From contig NZ_JAJFET010000002.1 of NCBI RefSeq assembly GCF_020707215.1, forward strand, positions 186,001-250,000: a stretch of 64,000 nt of DNA, given 5' to 3'. The translations under genes and the position numbers were made by a program. This DNA is from Sphingomonas sp. PL-96. GTDB taxonomy: Bacteria; Pseudomonadota; Alphaproteobacteria; Sphingomonadales; Sphingomonadaceae. This document shows, in pieces, positions 42,710-52,450 of the stretch; within the stretch, counting starts at the first letter, position 1; every line of letters begins with the position of its first letter. Under the pieces are notes generated by a model. The model was not told the DNA's origin. It made no database searches and was given only the letters and a program-made list of their open reading frames with translations.

Positions 42710-43384
42710 ATGTACCAAGTGTCAGATTTGGGAGGCGAAGTGCTGGTTGTTGTTCTCTTGGGAATGGTCGCGGGGTTCCTCGCACTGCGTCTGTACGCGG
42801 TGCTGGGCAAGCGCACCGGCCACGAACAGCCCCTCGTCCGCCCCGCCGAAGAGCGCGTCGGCGTTCCGGCAGTGCCGCGCACCATCGACGTGCAGGCAGA
42901 GCCGCGCGACGTTGCACAGCGCCACGTCGAGCCGGCTGCGGAATCCGGACTGCGCACGATCGTTGCTGCGGACCAGAGCTTCGACGTCGCCGAGTTCCTG
43001 GAGGGCGCCAAGAGCGCCTATCGCATGATCCTGGAGGCGTTCTGGAAGGGCGACCGCGAGACGCTCGCCTGGCTGACCGATGCGGAGGTGCAGTCTGCGT
43101 TTGCGGCCGCGATCGACGAACGCGAGGCGGCGGGCCACACGCTCGACAATCGCCTGGTTTCGATCGAGCGCGCGGTGATCTCCGACGCGACCCTCTCCTC
43201 CGGCCTTGCCCGCATCACGGTGCGCTTCGATGCCGACATCGCTGCTGTCACGCGCGACGCCGATGGCCAGGTGATCGCCGGGTCGCTTACCGACGCGGTC
43301 GAGACGCACGACGTGTGGACCTTCGCCCGGACGCTCAAGAGCGGCGATCCGAACTGGAAGCTTGCCGACACCGACGAGGCGTGA
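42710..43384 (+). CDS. Tim44/TimA-family membrane-associated protein
   Basis: 224 residues with an N-terminal transmembrane helix (about 9-26, LVVVLLGMVAGFLALRLY) and a C-terminal Tim44-like domain (about 95-224), including FLEGAKSAYRMILEAFWKGDRETL and VWTFARTLKSGDPNWKLADTDEA. The bacterial homologues are inner-membrane proteins of uncertain role, related to the mitochondrial import factor Tim44. The start codon is weakly supported; this ATG puts the helix near the N-terminus. mltA begins 5 bp after its stop. Confidence 0.88.
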   Translation: MYQVSDLGGEVLVVVLLGMVAGFLALRLYAVLGKRTGHEQPLVRPAEERVGVPAVPRTIDVQAEPRDVAQRHVEPAAESGLRTIVAADQSFDVAEFLEGAKSAYRMILEAFWKGDRETLAWLTDAEVQSAFAAAIDEREAAGHTLDNRLVSIERAVISDATLSSGLARITVRFDADIAAVTRDADGQVIAGSLTDAVETHDVWTFARTLKSGDPNWKLADTDEA

Positions 43385-43389
43385 CCTCG

Positions 43390-44658
43390 ATGCGAATGTG
43401 GGGGGCGGCAGCACTGGCGGTGCTGCTGGCGGGTTGTTCGAGCACCATCGTGCCGCGCGGCGTGGGAAGCCCGCCGCCGGCGCGGCCTTCGTCCACGCGC
43501 CCGCCGTCGGCCGGGTTGCCGGTCCGCCAGCCGATTGCCGCGACGCCGATCGCACCGATGGCCGTCGCGCCGGTCGCGGGTGCGGCAACTGCGCTCACCG
43601 CTGGCGTCGCCGCAGGACCGGCCACGCTGCCGATGACGCCGGACAGCGCCGAGCGCGCGCTGGCGGCGTTTCGCATCAGCTGCCCTTCGCTGGTCCGTCG
43701 CGCCGATGCGAGCGGCCTGACCCAGCCCGGCGATTGGTCGCCCGCCTGCACTGCGGCGTCGGCAGTCCCTGCGGGCGGCGCGATGCAGTTCTTCGCCACG
43801 CAGTTCGAACCGGTGCAGGTGGGTGAAGGCCGCGCCTTTGCGACTGGCTATTTCGAGCCGGAGATCGCAGGCTCCCGGCGGCGCGAGCGCGGCTATGACG
43901 TGCCCGTCTATGCCAAGCCCGCCGACCTGATCGAGGTCGATCTGGGCCTGTTCTCGAACGACCTAAAGGGCAAGCGCATCCGCGGCCGGGTGGAAGGCAG
44001 CGGCTTCGTGCCCTTCTACGACCGCACCCAGATCGAGGAAGGCGCGCTTGCCGGCCGCGGGCTGGAGATCGGCTGGGCGGCGGATCCGATCGAGTTCTTC
44101 TTCCTTCAGGTCCAGGGTTCGGGACGCCTGCGCCTGCCGGACGGATCGGTGATGCGCATCGGCTATGCCGGGCAGAACGGCCGCGACTATACCGGCATCG
44201 GCAAGCTGATGAAGGATCGCGGGCTGCTGGGCCCGGGCCAGGCATCGATGCAGGGCATCGTGGCGTGGCTGCGCGCGCACCCGGCGGAAGGCCGCGCCAT
44301 CATGCGCGAGAACAAGAGCTTCGTGTTCTTTCGCGAGCTGACCGGGGCGGGGCCGCTCGGTGCGCTGGGCGTGCCGGTGACCGGGCAGGGCAGCGTTGCG
44401 GCCGATCCCAAGTTCGTACCCTTGGGCGCGCCGGTGTTCCTGTCGATGGACCGCACCGACGCAACCGGCCTTTGGGTGGCGCAGGACACGGGCGGCGCGA
44501 TCAAGGGCGCCAATCGCTTCGACACCTTCTGGGGCGCAGGGGACGAGGCGCGGGCGATCGCCGGCGGCATGTCCGCGCGCGGCACTGCTTTTGTGCTGCT
44601 GCCCCGCGGCGTGCTGGCGCGGCTGAACGCAGGGCGCGGTGGCCGGACGACGCCTTAG
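43390..44658 (+). CDS. mltA: Membrane-bound lytic murein transglycosylase A
   Basis: Cleaves peptidoglycan to 1,6-anhydro products at the outer membrane. The 422-residue protein has a lipoprotein signal (lipobox LLAGC), a Pro/Ala-rich linker (about 20-80), the MltA domain with ATGYFEPEIAGSRRR and PFYDRTQIE, and the 3D domain near the C-terminus with the Asp-rich signature AQDTGGAIKGANRFDTFWG. The ATG chosen starts directly at the signal peptide; the frame is open further upstream but overlaps tim44. Confidence 0.95.
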   Translation: MRMWGAAALAVLLAGCSSTIVPRGVGSPPPARPSSTRPPSAGLPVRQPIAATPIAPMAVAPVAGAATALTAGVAAGPATLPMTPDSAERALAAFRISCPSLVRRADASGLTQPGDWSPACTAASAVPAGGAMQFFATQFEPVQVGEGRAFATGYFEPEIAGSRRRERGYDVPVYAKPADLIEVDLGLFSNDLKGKRIRGRVEGSGFVPFYDRTQIEEGALAGRGLEIGWAADPIEFFFLQVQGSGRLRLPDGSVMRIGYAGQNGRDYTGIGKLMKDRGLLGPGQASMQGIVAWLRAHPAEGRAIMRENKSFVFFRELTGAGPLGALGVPVTGQGSVAADPKFVPLGAPVFLSMDRTDATGLWVAQDTGGAIKGANRFDTFWGAGDEARAIAGGMSARGTAFVLLPRGVLARLNAGRGGRTTP

Positions 44659-45202
44659 CGAGGGCGAGTCGGCCCTGTGGGCGCGGGTGACCGCGGGCCT
44701 GCGGCCGCTGCACCCCTCGCGCCCCAAGGCAAAGCCGGTTGCGCCGCCGCCGCCCGAGCCCGTCGCCGCAAAGCCGCCGCGCGGGCGCGTGCCCGCGCCG
44801 CTGGTGCGCGCCGCACCCGCGCCTGCCTCCCAGGCCCCCTCCAATCATCTCGACGGCAGCTGGGATCGGCGCATCGCGCGCGGGCTGGTGGCGCCGGACA
44901 GCATGATCGACCTGCACGGCCATAGCCTCGCCTCGGCTCACGCACTGCTCGACCGCGCCCTGGAGCGGGCGATCGGTCGCGGCGACCGCGTGCTGTTGCT
45001 GGTGACGGGCAAGGCGCCGCGCCCGGAGGCCGAGCGGCCCTTTGCGCGCGGTGCGATCCGGGCGGCGGTTCCGGACTGGCTGGCGGCGTCCCGCCATGCC
45101 GACCGCATCGCGGCCGTGCGCCACGCGCACCCGCGCCACGGCGGTGCGGGCGCGCTCTATGTGGTGCTTCGCCGCCCGCAGGGACGCGCACAGAAACTTT
45201 AA
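44639..45202 (+). CDS. Smr-domain protein
   Basis: 187 residues with a basic Pro/Ala-rich N-terminal half (about 25-75) and a C-terminal Smr domain containing DLHGHS, the hallmark motif, then VLLLVTGK and a Gly-rich segment HGGAGALYVVLRR. Smr domains are often nucleases acting on nucleic acid; the exact job of this type is not known. Start is a GTG that overlaps the mltA end by 20 bp, matching the family opening RRLSEGESALW. Confidence 0.88.
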   Translation: MAGRRLSEGESALWARVTAGLRPLHPSRPKAKPVAPPPPEPVAAKPPRGRVPAPLVRAAPAPASQAPSNHLDGSWDRRIARGLVAPDSMIDLHGHSLASAHALLDRALERAIGRGDRVLLLVTGKAPRPEAERPFARGAIRAAVPDWLAASRHADRIAAVRHAHPRHGGAGALYVVLRRPQGRAQKL

Positions 45203-45252
45203 CCCTTTTGCGGCACGATGCACCACAAGAGGGGCATGGACGGGGGGAAGGG

Positions 45253-46938
45253 TTGCTCGAGGCAAAGTCGCTCAAGCGTCGTGCGATCGTCTTCGCCGCC
45301 TGCACCGGTGCGGTCAGCTTCTTTCTGGCGCTTCTGGCGACCACACACGGGCGGCTGGATGCGCTGACCGCGTCCAGTGCGCTGATCCCCGCCATCGTCT
45401 GCGCGACGATGTGCTGGGCGTCTGCCGAGCGGCATGTCTCCACCACTGCGGGCGCCGTCGACGACGCCATCCTGCGTCTCAGCAAGGCGACTCGCAGCGA
45501 CTTGGAGAGCCCGATTCCGCGCAGCGTGTGGGCCTGCGTCCCAAGCCTGGCGCGTGCGATGCAGGCGCTGTTCGAGCAGTTGCGGGCGACGCTCGCCGCA
45601 GTCGAACGCGCGGCGCAGATCGACAGCATCACCGAACTGCCCAACCGCGCATATTTCCAGCAGCTGGTCGAGGTGCGGCTGGAGCGGCTGGCACAGCGGG
45701 GCTCCGACGCGACGGCAGCGCTGTTGTTCGTGGACCTCGACCGGTTCAAGGCCATCAACGACACCTATGGCCATGCCACCGGCGATCTGCTGCTGGCCGA
45801 GGTGGGTAGGCGCTTGCGGCGTGCGGTCGAGCACCTGCCGGCCGACAGCGCAGAGGAAGCCGCGATCGTGGGGCGGCTGAGCGGCGACGAGTTCACCATC
45901 CTCCTGTGCGGCCGCGCGGCGGCCGAGCCGCAGCGCGTCGCGCGCGGCGTCCTCAACGTGCTGGAGGCACCGCACCAGATCCTTGGGTGCGAAATCCAGG
46001 CCAGCGCCTCGATCGGCGTTGCGCTGTGGCCGCGGCACGGCACCGGCTTCGACGACCTCACGCGCGCGGCGGACGCTGCCATGTATGTCGCCAAGGCGGA
46101 GGGCCGCGGGCAGGCGCACGGTTTTGACGACAGCCTTGCGTCGGCAATCGTCACGCGCCGGACGCTGGAGCAGGAACTGCGCCGTGCCATCGACACCGGC
46201 GAATTCGGGCTGGTGTTCCAGCCTCAGGTGCTGGCGGCGACGGGCCAGCCTTGCGGCGCGGAGGCGCTGCTGCGCTGGCACCACCCCGACGGCGTACGCC
46301 TGCCCGGCAGCTTCCTCGCCTGTGCGGAGGAAACCGGGCTGATGGTCGAGATCGGCGATCAAATCGTGCAGCAGGTCGCGGCCACGATGGGCCGCTGGCA
46401 CGCAAGCGGCTTTCGCCACCGGCTGTGCGTCAACATCAGCGCGCCCGAACTCGACCATGCGAGCTTTGTGCGCAAGCTGCGCGATGCGGTTGCGGAGAGC
46501 GGTGCTCCTGCCTCGATGCTCGAGCTGGAACTCAAGGAAGCGCTGCTGATGAAGTGCAGCCAGAACACGCTGGACACGGTTACGCTGCTGCGCCGGGACG
46601 GGGCGAGCATCGCGCTCGACGGCTTCGGCACCGGCTTCTCCAGCATCGCCCGCCTGCGCGAGCTGCCGATCGATCGCATGAAGCTCGACCGCCTGCTGAC
46701 CCTGCATGTCGCCGGCAATGAGGAGGCACGGGCGATCGCGCAATCCTTGGTAGGGCTGATGCACGGCCTGGGCTGCACCGCCATCGCTGCCGGGATCGAG
46801 AGCGTCGAACAGGCCCGGATGCTGCGCGTGATCGGCTGCGACGTGCTCCAGGGCTATGCCATCGCCGAACCGATGGCGGAGGCGGCGCTGCTCGCCTGGT
46901 TCAAATCATCCGCCACGGAACGCCGGCTGGCGGGCTGA
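45253..46938 (+). CDS. Membrane GGDEF-EAL protein with intact GGDEF-type and degenerate EAL motifs
   Basis: About 561 residues: two transmembrane helices at the N-terminus, a GGDEF domain with FVDLDRFKAINDTYGHATGD and SGDEF, and an EAL domain with EALLRW and NISAPEL. In the EAL domain the metal-binding DD motif reads LDGFGTG (second Asp lost) and the catalytic EGVE segment reads AGIE (Glu lost). So it is probably a diguanylate cyclase with an inactive, perhaps c-di-GMP-sensing, EAL domain. No ATG start fits; a TTG at 45253 just after a GGGGGGAAG box is preferred, with TTG at 45208 as the alternative. Confidence 0.87.
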   Translation: MLEAKSLKRRAIVFAACTGAVSFFLALLATTHGRLDALTASSALIPAIVCATMCWASAERHVSTTAGAVDDAILRLSKATRSDLESPIPRSVWACVPSLARAMQALFEQLRATLAAVERAAQIDSITELPNRAYFQQLVEVRLERLAQRGSDATAALLFVDLDRFKAINDTYGHATGDLLLAEVGRRLRRAVEHLPADSAEEAAIVGRLSGDEFTILLCGRAAAEPQRVARGVLNVLEAPHQILGCEIQASASIGVALWPRHGTGFDDLTRAADAAMYVAKAEGRGQAHGFDDSLASAIVTRRTLEQELRRAIDTGEFGLVFQPQVLAATGQPCGAEALLRWHHPDGVRLPGSFLACAEETGLMVEIGDQIVQQVAATMGRWHASGFRHRLCVNISAPELDHASFVRKLRDAVAESGAPASMLELELKEALLMKCSQNTLDTVTLLRRDGASIALDGFGTGFSSIARLRELPIDRMKLDRLLTLHVAGNEEARAIAQSLVGLMHGLGCTAIAAGIESVEQARMLRVIGCDVLQGYAIAEPMAEAALLAWFKSSATERRLAG

Positions 46939-46941
46939 CGC

Positions 46942-48063
46942 TCAATCGAGCGCGCGGCGGGCCAGCATCGCGTAGATCGCCTGCAGGGCGCGCAGGTCGT
47001 CCACCGCCACCGCCTCGTCCAGCTTGTGCATCGTCGCGTTGAGCAGGCCGAACTCGACCGTCGGGCAAAGCCGGGAGAGGAAGCGGGCGTCCGAGGTGCC
47101 GCCGGTGGTCGACAGTTCCGGCTCCAGCCCCGTGTGGGTGCGAATCGCTTCAGTGACGAGCGACGAAAAGGCGCCAGGCGGGGTCAGGAACGCCTCGCCC
47201 GAAACGCGGCCGGTCACGCTGGCGCCGGGCGCGTGGCGCTCGACGATGGCGCGGATCCGCTCGACCAGATCGTCGCCGCGGTGCTGGTCGTTGAAGCGGA
47301 TCGACAGACGCGCCGCCGCGCGGCCGGGGATCACGTTCGTGGCTGGGTTGCCGACCGTCAGGTCCGTCGCCTCGATGTTCGACGGCTGGAACCAGTCGGT
47401 GCCCGTGTCGAGCACCAGCGCATCGATTTCGGCGAGGACCGCGACCAGCCGCGGGATCGGGTTGTCGGCGAGGTGTGGGTAGGCGACATGCCCCTGACGG
47501 CCGGTCACCTCGATCCAGATGTTGACCGAACCGCGGCGGCCGATCTTGATCATGTCGCCCAGGCGGTGGGTAGAGGTGGGCTCGCCGACCAGGCACAAGT
47601 CGGGGGCAAGTCCGCGCTCGGCCATGCGGTCGATGATCGCGCGGGTGCCGAACACGGCCGGACCCTCTTCGTCGCCGGTGATCAGCAGCGACACCGTGCC
47701 TGCATCCGCCGGCACTGCGGCACAGGCGGCGACAAAGGCGGCAACCGCGCCCTTCATGTCCACCGCACCGCGGCCGTAGACCAGGCCGCCGCGCTCCTCG
47801 CCCGAGAACGGCCCTGCCGTCCAGCCTTCGCCTGCTGGCACCACATCGACATGGCCGGCGAACGCCAGGTGGCGACCGCCGGTGCCGCGCACCGCGATCA
47901 GGTTCTCGACCGGGCCGTCGGGTGCCTCGCCGCAGGTGAAGCGGTCGATTGCGAAGCCGAGCGGACGGAGCGCTGCTTCCAGCACGTCAAAGACCGCGCC
48001 ACGGGCAGGGGTGACGCTTTCGGCTGCAATCAGTGCCTTGGTAAGTTCGACGACGTCTGCCAC
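46942..48063 (-). CDS. dapE: Succinyl-diaminopimelate desuccinylase DapE
   Basis: Zinc enzyme of lysine and peptidoglycan (DAP) synthesis. The 373-residue protein has the M20 metallopeptidase pattern: FAGHVDVVPAG (metal His, Asp), GRGAVDMKGAVAAFV (bridging Asp), LLITGDEEGPA (catalytic and metal Glu), GEPTS, and a C-terminal His in LNATMHKLDE. The GTG at 48063 gives the family start (VELTKALIAAESVTP); an ATG further out would overlap the divergent cupin gene. Confidence 0.95.
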   Translation of the reverse strand: MADVVELTKALIAAESVTPARGAVFDVLEAALRPLGFAIDRFTCGEAPDGPVENLIAVRGTGGRHLAFAGHVDVVPAGEGWTAGPFSGEERGGLVYGRGAVDMKGAVAAFVAACAAVPADAGTVSLLITGDEEGPAVFGTRAIIDRMAERGLAPDLCLVGEPTSTHRLGDMIKIGRRGSVNIWIEVTGRQGHVAYPHLADNPIPRLVAVLAEIDALVLDTGTDWFQPSNIEATDLTVGNPATNVIPGRAAARLSIRFNDQHRGDDLVERIRAIVERHAPGASVTGRVSGEAFLTPPGAFSSLVTEAIRTHTGLEPELSTTGGTSDARFLSRLCPTVEFGLLNATMHKLDEAVAVDDLRALQAIYAMLARRALD

Positions 48064-48092
48064 GCTGGCCCCCTGAAATGATGGAGGGGGCA

Positions 48093-48536
48093 TTGCCCAA
48101 GCTCGATCTCGATACAATCCCGCAGACCAATGCGACGGGCTATCCGGAGCCGTTCCGGAGCGCGGTGCAGGGACGCTGGTACCGGCGGCTGGCGCCGGTG
48201 GGTGGGCTGGAGGATTTCGGCGTCAGCCATGTCGTGCTGCGCCCCGGTGCCTGGTCCTCGCAGCGCCACTGGCATGAGGGCGAGGACGAGTTCGTCGTGA
48301 TGCTGTCCGGCGAAGCGGTGCTGGTGGACGATTCGGGCGAAACGGTGATGCGGGCGGGCGATTGCGCGGCGTTCCCCAAGAACGATGGCAACGGCCACGT
48401 GCTGCAGAACCGCAGCGATACGACGTGCGTGTTCATCGCGGTCGGGCGCCCGGCGGCGACTCGCTGCCACTATCCCGACATCGACATGCTGCTGACGCCG
48501 GGCAAGGGCTATCGCGTCGGCGGCAAGCCCGCCTGA
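48093..48536 (+). CDS. Cupin-domain protein
   Basis: A single cupin barrel of about 147 residues. Metal ligands are visible in QRHWHEGEDEFVVMLSGE (two His and Glu) and HVLQNRSD (third His). The N-terminus PKLDLDTIPQTNATGYPEPF is family-like. A TTG at 48093 has GGAGGGGG at good spacing; ATG codons at 48078 and 48081 are alternatives that lie only 14 bp from the divergent dapE start. Substrate is unknown; related proteins are annotated simply as cupins. Confidence 0.85.
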   Translation: MPKLDLDTIPQTNATGYPEPFRSAVQGRWYRRLAPVGGLEDFGVSHVVLRPGAWSSQRHWHEGEDEFVVMLSGEAVLVDDSGETVMRAGDCAAFPKNDGNGHVLQNRSDTTCVFIAVGRPAATRCHYPDIDMLLTPGKGYRVGGKPA

Positions 48537-48547
48537 CTGCCCTTCGG

Positions 48548-49222
48548 TCAGCCCGCGGCGTCCGCCGGCTGCTCGAAGCGCTCGATCACCCAATCCTCTT
48601 CCTGGGCGCTGGCGATCCAGTCCTGCATCCAGCGGTGCGAGAGCAGGGCGTGCATATAGGCAGCAGCGAAGGGGGGCACCGGGATCGAGTAGGTGACGAA
48701 GCGAGTGACGACCGGCGCGTACATGGCGTCCACGGCGCCGAATTCGCCGAACAGGAACTCGCCCGTGCCGCCGAAGCGCGCGCGTGCCTGTGCCCAGAGC
48801 TCCAGCACCCGCGTGACATCGTGCACGACGTCATTGTCGAGCCGGGCCGGCGGATAGACCTGGCGAATGTTCATGCTGTGCTTGCGGCGCAGCGCCTGGA
48901 AGCCCGAGTGCATCTCCGCCGCCATCGACCGTGCCATTGCGCGCGCGGCCGGGTCAGCTGGCCAAAAGCGGTCGCCGCCCGACTTCTCGTTCAGATATTC
49001 GACAATGGCGAGGCTGTCCCACACCACCACGTCGCCGTCCCACAGGATCGGCACCTTGCCCGACGAGGGAGCGAACTCGTCGCCTTCACGCCTGCGGTCC
49101 CATTCGGCGTCGTAAAGCGGGACGACCACTTCCTCGAACGGCAGGCCGGAAAGCTTGGCGGCGAGCCAGCCGCGCAGCGACCATGAGGAATAGGCCTTGT
49201 TGCCGAGGATGAGCTTGAGCAT
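48548..49222 (-). CDS. Glutathione S-transferase family protein
   Basis: 224 residues. The N-terminal thioredoxin-like domain has KAYSSWSLRGWLAAK with Ser residues at the active-site position, the cis-Pro in GKVPILWDG, and the glutathione-binding WDSLAIVEYLNE. The all-helical C-terminal domain follows. It converges on the cupin gene with an 11-bp gap. The substrate is not predictable. Confidence 0.92.
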   Translation of the reverse strand: MLKLILGNKAYSSWSLRGWLAAKLSGLPFEEVVVPLYDAEWDRRREGDEFAPSSGKVPILWDGDVVVWDSLAIVEYLNEKSGGDRFWPADPAARAMARSMAAEMHSGFQALRRKHSMNIRQVYPPARLDNDVVHDVTRVLELWAQARARFGGTGEFLFGEFGAVDAMYAPVVTRFVTYSIPVPPFAAAYMHALLSHRWMQDWIASAQEEDWVIERFEQPADAAG

Positions 49223-49287
49223 GGCCGCGGTCTAGCCTCCCGCTCGCCGCAACGGAACCGCCTTGCGATAATTCCGTTGGCGCAACG

Positions 49288-49908
49288 ATGACGGACCAGA
49301 AAAACGACCCGCAAAGCGTCGGCGACGTGCTCGACCGGCTCAAGCAACTCGGCGAAGAGGCTGGCGACGAGAAGGCGAAGCTGGGCGACGCCATCCAGGC
49401 AATGGGGCACCGCGCCTATGGCCCGTTCTTTATCCTCTTTCCCCTGATCGACATCTCGCCGGTGGGCGGCATCCCCGGCTTGCCGACCGCGATGGCGTTG
49501 GTGATGGCGCTGCTGGCGCTTCAGCTGCTGTTCGGGCGCGAGGACCTGTGGCTGCCGGGCTTTCTTGCGAACCGCGGGCTGAAGGGCAAGAAGCTGGTGA
49601 CGGTTGCGAACAAGATGCGCCCGGTCGCCAAATGGCTGGACCGCTGGTTCCATGACCGCATGCCGGCTTTCACCAAGGGCCCGATCATCAAGGTTGCCGC
49701 GGTCGCGATCATCGCGCTGTGCACCACGGTGCCGCCGCTCGAGCTGCTGCCGTTCGCGAGCACGCTGCCGATGGTGGCGATCCTGTCGTTCGGCCTCGCG
49801 CTGCTGGTGCGCGACGGGCTGCTGATGCTGATCGCCTGCGGCTTGTCGGTCGCGGCGATCGGTGGCGGGCTAGGCTGGTTCTTCAACCGCAGCGGCCAGG
49901 GCGGCTAG
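49288..49908 (+). CDS. ExoD-family exopolysaccharide synthesis membrane protein
   Basis: 206 residues with a soluble helical N-terminus (SVGDVLDRLKQLGEEA) followed by about five membrane segments. GHRAYGPFFILFPLIDISPVGGIPGLPTAM is the ExoD signature (key parts GHRAYGP and PVGGIPG). ExoD affects exopolysaccharide production in rhizobia by an unknown mechanism. It is about 24 kb from the sugar-nucleotide genes of this window. Confidence 0.9.
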   Translation: MTDQKNDPQSVGDVLDRLKQLGEEAGDEKAKLGDAIQAMGHRAYGPFFILFPLIDISPVGGIPGLPTAMALVMALLALQLLFGREDLWLPGFLANRGLKGKKLVTVANKMRPVAKWLDRWFHDRMPAFTKGPIIKVAAVAIIALCTTVPPLELLPFASTLPMVAILSFGLALLVRDGLLMLIACGLSVAAIGGGLGWFFNRSGQGG

Positions 49909-49926
49909 CGGCGGACTTTTGAAGAA

Positions 49927-50035
49927 CCGTTTGTGCTGAGTAGGGGCTGAGCGCAGCCGAAGCCGCGTATCGAAGTACGGGTGACGGTCCTTTGATACGC
50001 CGTTTCGACTTCGCTCAACGGCTGCTCAGGACGAC
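49927..50035. repeat. Long imperfect palindromic intergenic repeat (REP-like)
   Basis: The two halves are inverted and imperfect: the left contains CTGAGTAGGGGCTGAGCGCA and CCGCGTATC, the right GATACGCCG, TCGACTTCGCTCA and CTGCTCAGGACGA, around a TACGGGTGACGGTCC centre. Elements of this form are scattered between genes in sphingomonad genomes. It lies between the convergent exoD and engB genes and may help end both transcripts. Confidence 0.8.
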
Positions 50036-50068
50036 CGGCGGATTACGCTCAGAGCGCCCCCCTGCCTT

Positions 50069-50728
50069 TTAGTCGATGGACTCGACCACCGCGGCGCGAA
50101 GCTCGGGGATCCCCATGCCCTTTTCGCTCGAGGTGGCGAGCACCTCCGGGTGCGCGGCCGGGCGCTTGCGCGCCTCGGCGACGGTCGCTTCGTACACGGC
50201 GGCAAGTTCGCTGGCCTTGATCTTGTCGGCCTTGGTCAGGACCACGCGGTAGCTGACCGCTGCCTTGTCCAGCATCCCCAGCACCTCGCGGTCGACATCC
50301 TTGATGCCGTGGCGCGAATCGATCAGCACCAGCGTCCGCTTGAGCACCACGCGCCCACGCAGATAGTCGTTCACCAGGTAGCGCCACTTGCGGACCACGT
50401 CCTTGGGCGCCTTGGCAAAGCCGTAGCCGGGCATGTCCACCAGCCGGAAGCGCAGCGGATCGCCCACGTCGAAGAAGTTCAGCTCCTGCGTTCGGCCGGG
50501 CGTCACCGAGGTGCGCGCCAGGCTGTTGCGGCCGGTGAGCGCGTTCAGCAGCGACGACTTGCCGACGTTCGAGCGGCCGGCAAAGGCGATTTCCGGCACC
50601 ACCGGGTCCGGCAGGTGCTGGAGCGCGGGCGCCGAGCGCAGGAAGGTGATGGGTCCGGCAAACAGCTTGCGGGCCGCTTCGATCGCTTCCGGATCGAACG
50701 CCTCGATGGGGGCAGGGACGTCCGTCAC
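50069..50728 (-). CDS. engB: Ribosome biogenesis GTPase EngB (YsxC/YihA)
   Basis: GTPase acting in 50S subunit assembly. The 219-residue protein has G1 [10 protein letters not shown]3 DMPGYG, G4 TKADK and the EngB-typical [11 protein letters not shown] switch. Start is a GTG that overlaps the yidC stop (GTGA), giving MTDVPAPIE. It ends the rpmH-rnpA-yidD-yidC-engB group. Confidence 0.96.
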   Translation of the reverse strand: MTDVPAPIEAFDPEAIEAARKLFAGPITFLRSAPALQHLPDPVVPEIAFAGRSNVGKSSLLNALTGRNSLARTSVTPGRTQELNFFDVGDPLRFRLVDMPGYGFAKAPKDVVRKWRYLVNDYLRGRVVLKRTLVLIDSRHGIKDVDREVLGMLDKAAVSYRVVLTKADKIKASELAAVYEATVAEARKRPAAHPEVLATSSEKGMGIPELRAAVVESID

Positions 50729-52425
50729 TTGGATGCCGCCGCCCTCAGGCCCGGATGCCGCGAATAGAGCAGCTGCTGCTGCGCGACGGTCAGCAGGTTG
50801 GACGTGATCCAATAGACCTGCAGGCCCACCGCGAACGGCGCCATGATGAACATCATCACCCAGGGCATCAGGCCGAACACCTGCTTCTGCGCCGGGTCCA
50901 TCGCCTGCGGGTTGAGCTTGAACTGGAAGTACATCGACACGCCCAGCAGCACCGGCACCACGCCGATCGCCAGGAAGTGCGGCAGCGTGAAGTCCAGATA
51001 GCCGAACAGGTTCAGGATCGTCGCCGGATCGGGCGCGGACAGATCCTTGATCCAGCCGACAAACGGCTGGTGGCGCATTTCGATGGTGAGCATCAGCACC
51101 TTGTAGAGCGCGTAGAACACCGGGATCTGCAGCAGCGTCGGGAGACAGCCCGCGACCGGGTTCACCTTCTCCTGCTTGTACAGCGCCATCATCTCCTGCT
51201 GGAGGCGCGGCTTGTCGTCCTTGTAGCGCTCCTGCAGCACCTTCAGCTTGGGCTGAAGCGCGCGCATCGCCGCCATGGAGGCGAACTGGCGCTGGGCGAT
51301 CGGGAACATCAGCAGGCGAATGGTCAGCGTCAGCAGGATGATCGCCACGCCGAAGTTCTGGACCATCCGGAACAGCCAGTGGAGATAGGCGAAGATCGGC
51401 TTCTCCACGATGCCGAACCAGCCCCAGTCGATCGAGTTGCCGAACTGGACGACGCCTGCATCCTCATACCGGTCGAGCAGATCGACTTCCTTGGCGCCTG
51501 CGAAGAAGCGGGCGGTTGCGGTCGACTGCTGACCCGGCTGCACTGTCGTCAGGCCCGCTGGGCGGTAGTCCGCCTGGTGAACATTGTCGCCGGTGTCGCG
51601 GAACTGGATGACGTTGCTCTTGGCCTGGTCCGGCACCAGCGCGGTCAGCCAATAGTGGTCGGTGAAGCCGGCCCAGCCACCCTGGGTATCGAACTTCTGC
51701 GGGGCTTCGTCGACGTCCTTATAGTCGACGTCGAAGTTCACGCCGCCCTTGACCTCATAGATGGGCCCCGAGTGAATGCTCCAGGTATCCTTGTCGCGCG
51801 GCGGCGCACGGCGGCTGAGCAGGCCATAGGTGGCCGCCTGGACCGGCTGCGGGCCGGCATTGCCCAGCGTCTGGCGGACGGTGAACATATAGCCATCATC
51901 GACCGCGATCTGGATCTGGTAGCGCTGGCTGCCGACCTGGGTCGTGAGCGTGACCGGGGTGGCGGGGGTCAGGCGGGTGCCGCTTGCCTGCCACACGGTG
52001 TCGGTGCCCGGCGCCTGCACGCCGTTGCCGGACCAGCCGAAGCTCGCAAAATAGGCGTCGCCGCTGCCCGAAGGCGACAGCAGGCGGATCGGCGCGCTGT
52101 CCTTGGCAATCGTTTCCTTGTGCCGGGTCAGCACCAGGTCGTCGATGCGTGCGCCCTTGAGGTTGATCGAGCCCTTCAGCCGCGGCGTGTCGATGATGAC
52201 GCGCGGGGTTTCGCGCAGCACCAGCGCGCGGTCGCGAACTGCGGCGGGCGAATCGGCAGCGGGGTCGGCGCCGGGGTTCGGCACGACTTCGCTCTTGCCG
52301 TTGACGACCTTGGTCGCCGGCGGATTGGCGGCGGGGAAGAAGTAGCTCGCGATCGGCTGCCAACCGAACAGGATGATCGCGGCCAGCACCGCGAAGAGGA
52401 CGAAGTTCTTCTGGTCGTTCTTCAC
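50725..52425 (-). CDS. yidC: Membrane protein insertase YidC
   Basis: Inserts and folds inner-membrane proteins, alone or with SecYEG. The 566-residue protein has an N-terminal helix ([15 protein letters not shown]), a large periplasmic beta domain (about 60-340), and the conserved core with five helices: [20 protein letters not shown] with the functional Arg, [19 protein letters not shown], and the C-terminal [20 protein letters not shown]. Start is a GTG. Confidence 0.97.
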   Translation of the reverse strand: MKNDQKNFVLFAVLAAIILFGWQPIASYFFPAANPPATKVVNGKSEVVPNPGADPAADSPAAVRDRALVLRETPRVIIDTPRLKGSINLKGARIDDLVLTRHKETIAKDSAPIRLLSPSGSGDAYFASFGWSGNGVQAPGTDTVWQASGTRLTPATPVTLTTQVGSQRYQIQIAVDDGYMFTVRQTLGNAGPQPVQAATYGLLSRRAPPRDKDTWSIHSGPIYEVKGGVNFDVDYKDVDEAPQKFDTQGGWAGFTDHYWLTALVPDQAKSNVIQFRDTGDNVHQADYRPAGLTTVQPGQQSTATARFFAGAKEVDLLDRYEDAGVVQFGNSIDWGWFGIVEKPIFAYLHWLFRMVQNFGVAIILLTLTIRLLMFPIAQRQFASMAAMRALQPKLKVLQERYKDDKPRLQQEMMALYKQEKVNPVAGCLPTLLQIPVFYALYKVLMLTIEMRHQPFVGWIKDLSAPDPATILNLFGYLDFTLPHFLAIGVVPVLLGVSMYFQFKLNPQAMDPAQKQVFGLMPWVMMFIMAPFAVGLQVYWITSNLLTVAQQQLLYSRHPGLRAAASK

Positions 52426-52450
52426 CGACTAATCCCTGTGTGCTCGGTCG

